This document shows positions 23,347-24,285 of a DNA stretch of 24,285 bases, one piece after another; position 1 is the stretch's first letter, and each line of letters begins with the position of its first letter. Position numbers and translations under genes: made by a program. This DNA comes from a virus. Where the stretch lies: positions 1,986 through 26,270 of the IMG/VR virus record IMGVR_UViG_3300001833_000004; one strand, written 5' to 3'. The notes beneath the pieces were generated by a model. That model saw nothing but the letters and a program-made list of their open reading frames with translations, ran no database searches and was not told where the DNA came from.

Positions 23347-23540
23347 TGCAAGATTTATTTAGACACTTGCGCATACATGTTGGTGGGAAAAGAAGAGTGG
23401 AAAACAAAACAAAGAGTGCAAGACGTTGTAAGAGGTGCGGTTCTGATAAGGAACCTGTAGACGTACACGGTCATACGCAATGTGCAGATTGTAAGTGTGT
23501 TCAAGAAGATTGTTGTCAAGGAGAGTGTGCAACAGAATAA
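23346..23540 (+). CDS. Cys-rich zinc-ribbon-like small protein
   Basis: This 64-residue protein has a basic N-terminal third and a Cys-rich remainder. C28-x2-C31 and C46-x2-C49 form a standard zinc-ribbon pair, with HGHTQ between them. Four more Cys follow at 51, 56, 57 and 61, so a second metal site or disulfides are possible. Its start codon overlaps the endolysin stop codon in a TAATG junction with no clear ribosome binding site, so it is translationally coupled. Small proteins of this sort occur in phage lysis regions, but the function is unknown; DNA, RNA or protein binding are all possible. The call of a real gene rests on coupling and the zinc motif. Confidence 0.65.
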   Translation: MQDLFRHLRIHVGGKRRVENKTKSARRCKRCGSDKEPVDVHGHTQCADCKCVQEDCCQGECATE

Positions 23541-23550
23541 GGAGAGTAAA

Positions 23551-23760
23551 TTGTTTATACCCGTCATTTTATTCTGCATGACGGTTCATGTTTCGTCTTG
23601 TACCTTAGTCGCTAAACCAGGTGAATACCATGACAACTTAGATGCTTGTATGGAAGAGGCTGTATTGGTGGCTAAAAATATGCAGAACTCAGAACAATAC
23701 AGAATAGCAGTTGCAATGCCGTACTGCGTCCATGCAAAAAACGCTCGAACTTCTATTTAG
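23551..23760 (+). CDS. Small lipoprotein of the lysis cassette
   Basis: This 69-residue protein starts with TTG. AAGGAG lies 6 nt before it, whereas the in-frame ATG at 23482 lies inside the previous gene. The first 16 residues form a short signal peptide (MFIPVILFCMTVHVSS) ending in a lipobox V-S-S-C17, so C17 should be lipidated and the mature protein of about 53 residues sent to a membrane. The mature part has Cys at two further positions and ACMEEAVLVAKNM. The last gene of the lysis cassette is a usual place for an outer-membrane spanin (Rz1-like), but the Pro-rich pattern of most Rz1 proteins is missing and no inner-membrane partner was found. Its last 8 bases overlap the tail of the leftward gene. 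Confidence 0.6.
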   Translation: MFIPVILFCMTVHVSSCTLVAKPGEYHDNLDACMEEAVLVAKNMQNSEQYRIAVAMPYCVHAKNARTSI

Positions 23761-24043
23761 TTTTGCTTAGTTCAGCACCGATAGCAGAATAACCGCACTT
23801 GTCTACCCAGCTATCCTCATGGTCAATCGTGTGGCAAAGACGACAAGTTTTTACCCAGTCCATCATAAGTGTTACGTGAGCTTTTGTAATTCTTCCCTCA
23901 TTTTCAATAGCGGCTTTTGCTATAACATCAAAACCTACAGCTATTCTTTCATGGTTTTTATCAGCGGGTCCATAATCTTTTGCTCTAGGTCCATTGATAG
24001 TTTTGTTAGATTTGTTGAGAACTTTACTTCTAATCTTCGTCAA
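23753..24043 (-). CDS. DUF6378-type protein
   Basis: This 96-residue protein on the minus strand fits a family of phage and bacterial proteins I recall as DUF6378, with an initial RAKDYGPADKNHERIAVGF, a middle VTLMMDWVKTCRL, and a final HEDSWVDKCGYSAIGAEL. Conserved His, Asp and Tyr positions agree. Biochemical function is not known to me; an all-helical NTP-pyrophosphohydrolase-like role has been considered for similar short helical proteins, but this is a weak guess. The start is TTG at 24041-24043, because GGAGG lies 8 nt before it; a longer form from ATG at 24082 would overlap the upstream gene by 53 nt and lacks that support. With TTG the overlap is 14 nt. Confidence 0.72.
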   Translation of the reverse strand: MTKIRSKVLNKSNKTINGPRAKDYGPADKNHERIAVGFDVIAKAAIENEGRITKAHVTLMMDWVKTCRLCHTIDHEDSWVDKCGYSAIGAELSKTK

Positions 24044-24284
24044 CGATAATTCCTCCCAACAGTAGTCTAGTTTCAAGCTCAACCCTTTTAATCTGGATTT
24101 CGCAATCTCTTACCTTGAAGTTTGTTTCGGTAATCTTTTCTCTCAGTCTTTTTCTTTTGTCTTTTGCTTTTGTGATTTCATCATGAAGTTTTTTATCTCT
24201 GTCGCCAGTCGGTGCATTAATAATTAAATCCTCGATGCGCTCAGATATTGATGCTATCTCGTCTTGTGATTGTTCTTTTTCTTT
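24030..24284 (-). CDS. Partial coiled-coil protein, cut by the window end
   Basis: This is the C-terminal 84 residues of a leftward gene; the start lies beyond the right edge. The visible part is a long charged helix, Glu/Lys/Asp-rich with heptad spacing (DEIASISERIEDLI, then KLHDEITKAKDKRKRLREKI, then QIKRVELETRLL), ending in GGIIVDED. It looks like a coiled coil with no recognised enzymatic motif. It overlaps the DUF6378-type gene by 14 nt and must belong to the same leftward transcript. Function is not known. Confidence 0.6.
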   Translation of the reverse strand, partial: KEKEQSQDEIASISERIEDLIINAPTGDRDKKLHDEITKAKDKRKRLREKITETNFKVRDCEIQIKRVELETRLLLGGIIVDED

Positions 24285-24285
24285 G

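Noticed and set aside
24044-24082. Longer N-terminus for the DUF6378-type protein
   Set aside because: The upstream ATG would overlap the neighbouring gene by 53 nt; GGAGG precedes the internal TTG at the right distance, and family similarity begins after it.
1-24285. tRNA genes, CRISPR arrays, insertion sequences, integrase
   Set aside because: No cloverleaf-like segment, spaced repeat array, transposase or recombinase motif was noticed; almost all sequence is accounted for by coding genes.

Overview
The window is the late (virion and lysis) half of a tailed double-stranded DNA phage genome with podovirus-type architecture. Twenty-one complete or near-complete genes were called. All but the last two run rightwards, with tight spacing or 1 to 4 nt overlaps, and there are no tRNAs, integrase, transposases or CRISPR arrays. 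The SU10/DUF5309-type capsid protein, the GTA-type 3-TM holin, the M15 endolysin and the pair of tiny basic proteins are typical of phages seen in marine and alphaproteobacterial settings. That host assignment is inference; no host marker gene lies in the window.

Layout. (1) Head, 68-2942: a scaffold-like protein, a terminator, a 160-nt leader, the major capsid protein, a second terminator with a clean stem and T-run, and a small unknown protein. (2) Tail, 2945-6511: helical head-tail adaptor, tail nozzle (T7 gp12-like role) and tail fibre. (3) A GNAT acetyltransferase at 6524-6988, inserted between tail and internal-protein genes. (4) Internal (ejected) virion proteins, 6990-22065: a Gly-headed helical protein, a gp14-like coiled-coil protein, a 645-aa helical protein and a 3230-aa giant. 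(5) Two tiny lysine-rich proteins, 22080-22486. (6) Lysis cassette, 22490-23760: 3-TM holin, M15 peptidase endolysin, Cys-rich zinc-ribbon protein and small lipoprotein. (7) Leftward genes from 23753 to the window end: a DUF6378-type protein and a partial coiled-coil protein, probably the edge of an early or metabolic module meeting the late operon tail to tail.

The item of greatest interest is the 3230-aa protein. It appears to combine an internal-virion-protein N-terminus (Gly/Ala-rich, DPxNLIP motif), two separate HExxH zinc-metallopeptidase-like domains (H1207-H1211 and H1830-H1834), an ADP-ribosyltransferase-like fold (YYHGT at 2025-2029, GTYLTD at 2056-2061) and a long helical C-terminus with hydrophobic segments. 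This is the layout of a 'polyvalent' phage protein that may deliver effector domains into the host along with the DNA. Its ribosome binding site lies inside a perfect 7-bp hairpin, which suggests translational control.

How the genes work together: scaffold and capsid build the procapsid (portal and terminase must lie outside the window). The adaptor, nozzle and fibre form the short tail. The internal proteins are packaged and then ejected to form a channel and condition the cell. Holin, endolysin and possibly the lipoprotein release progeny. All functional calls rest on reading the translated sequence and recalled family motifs; no database search was run.
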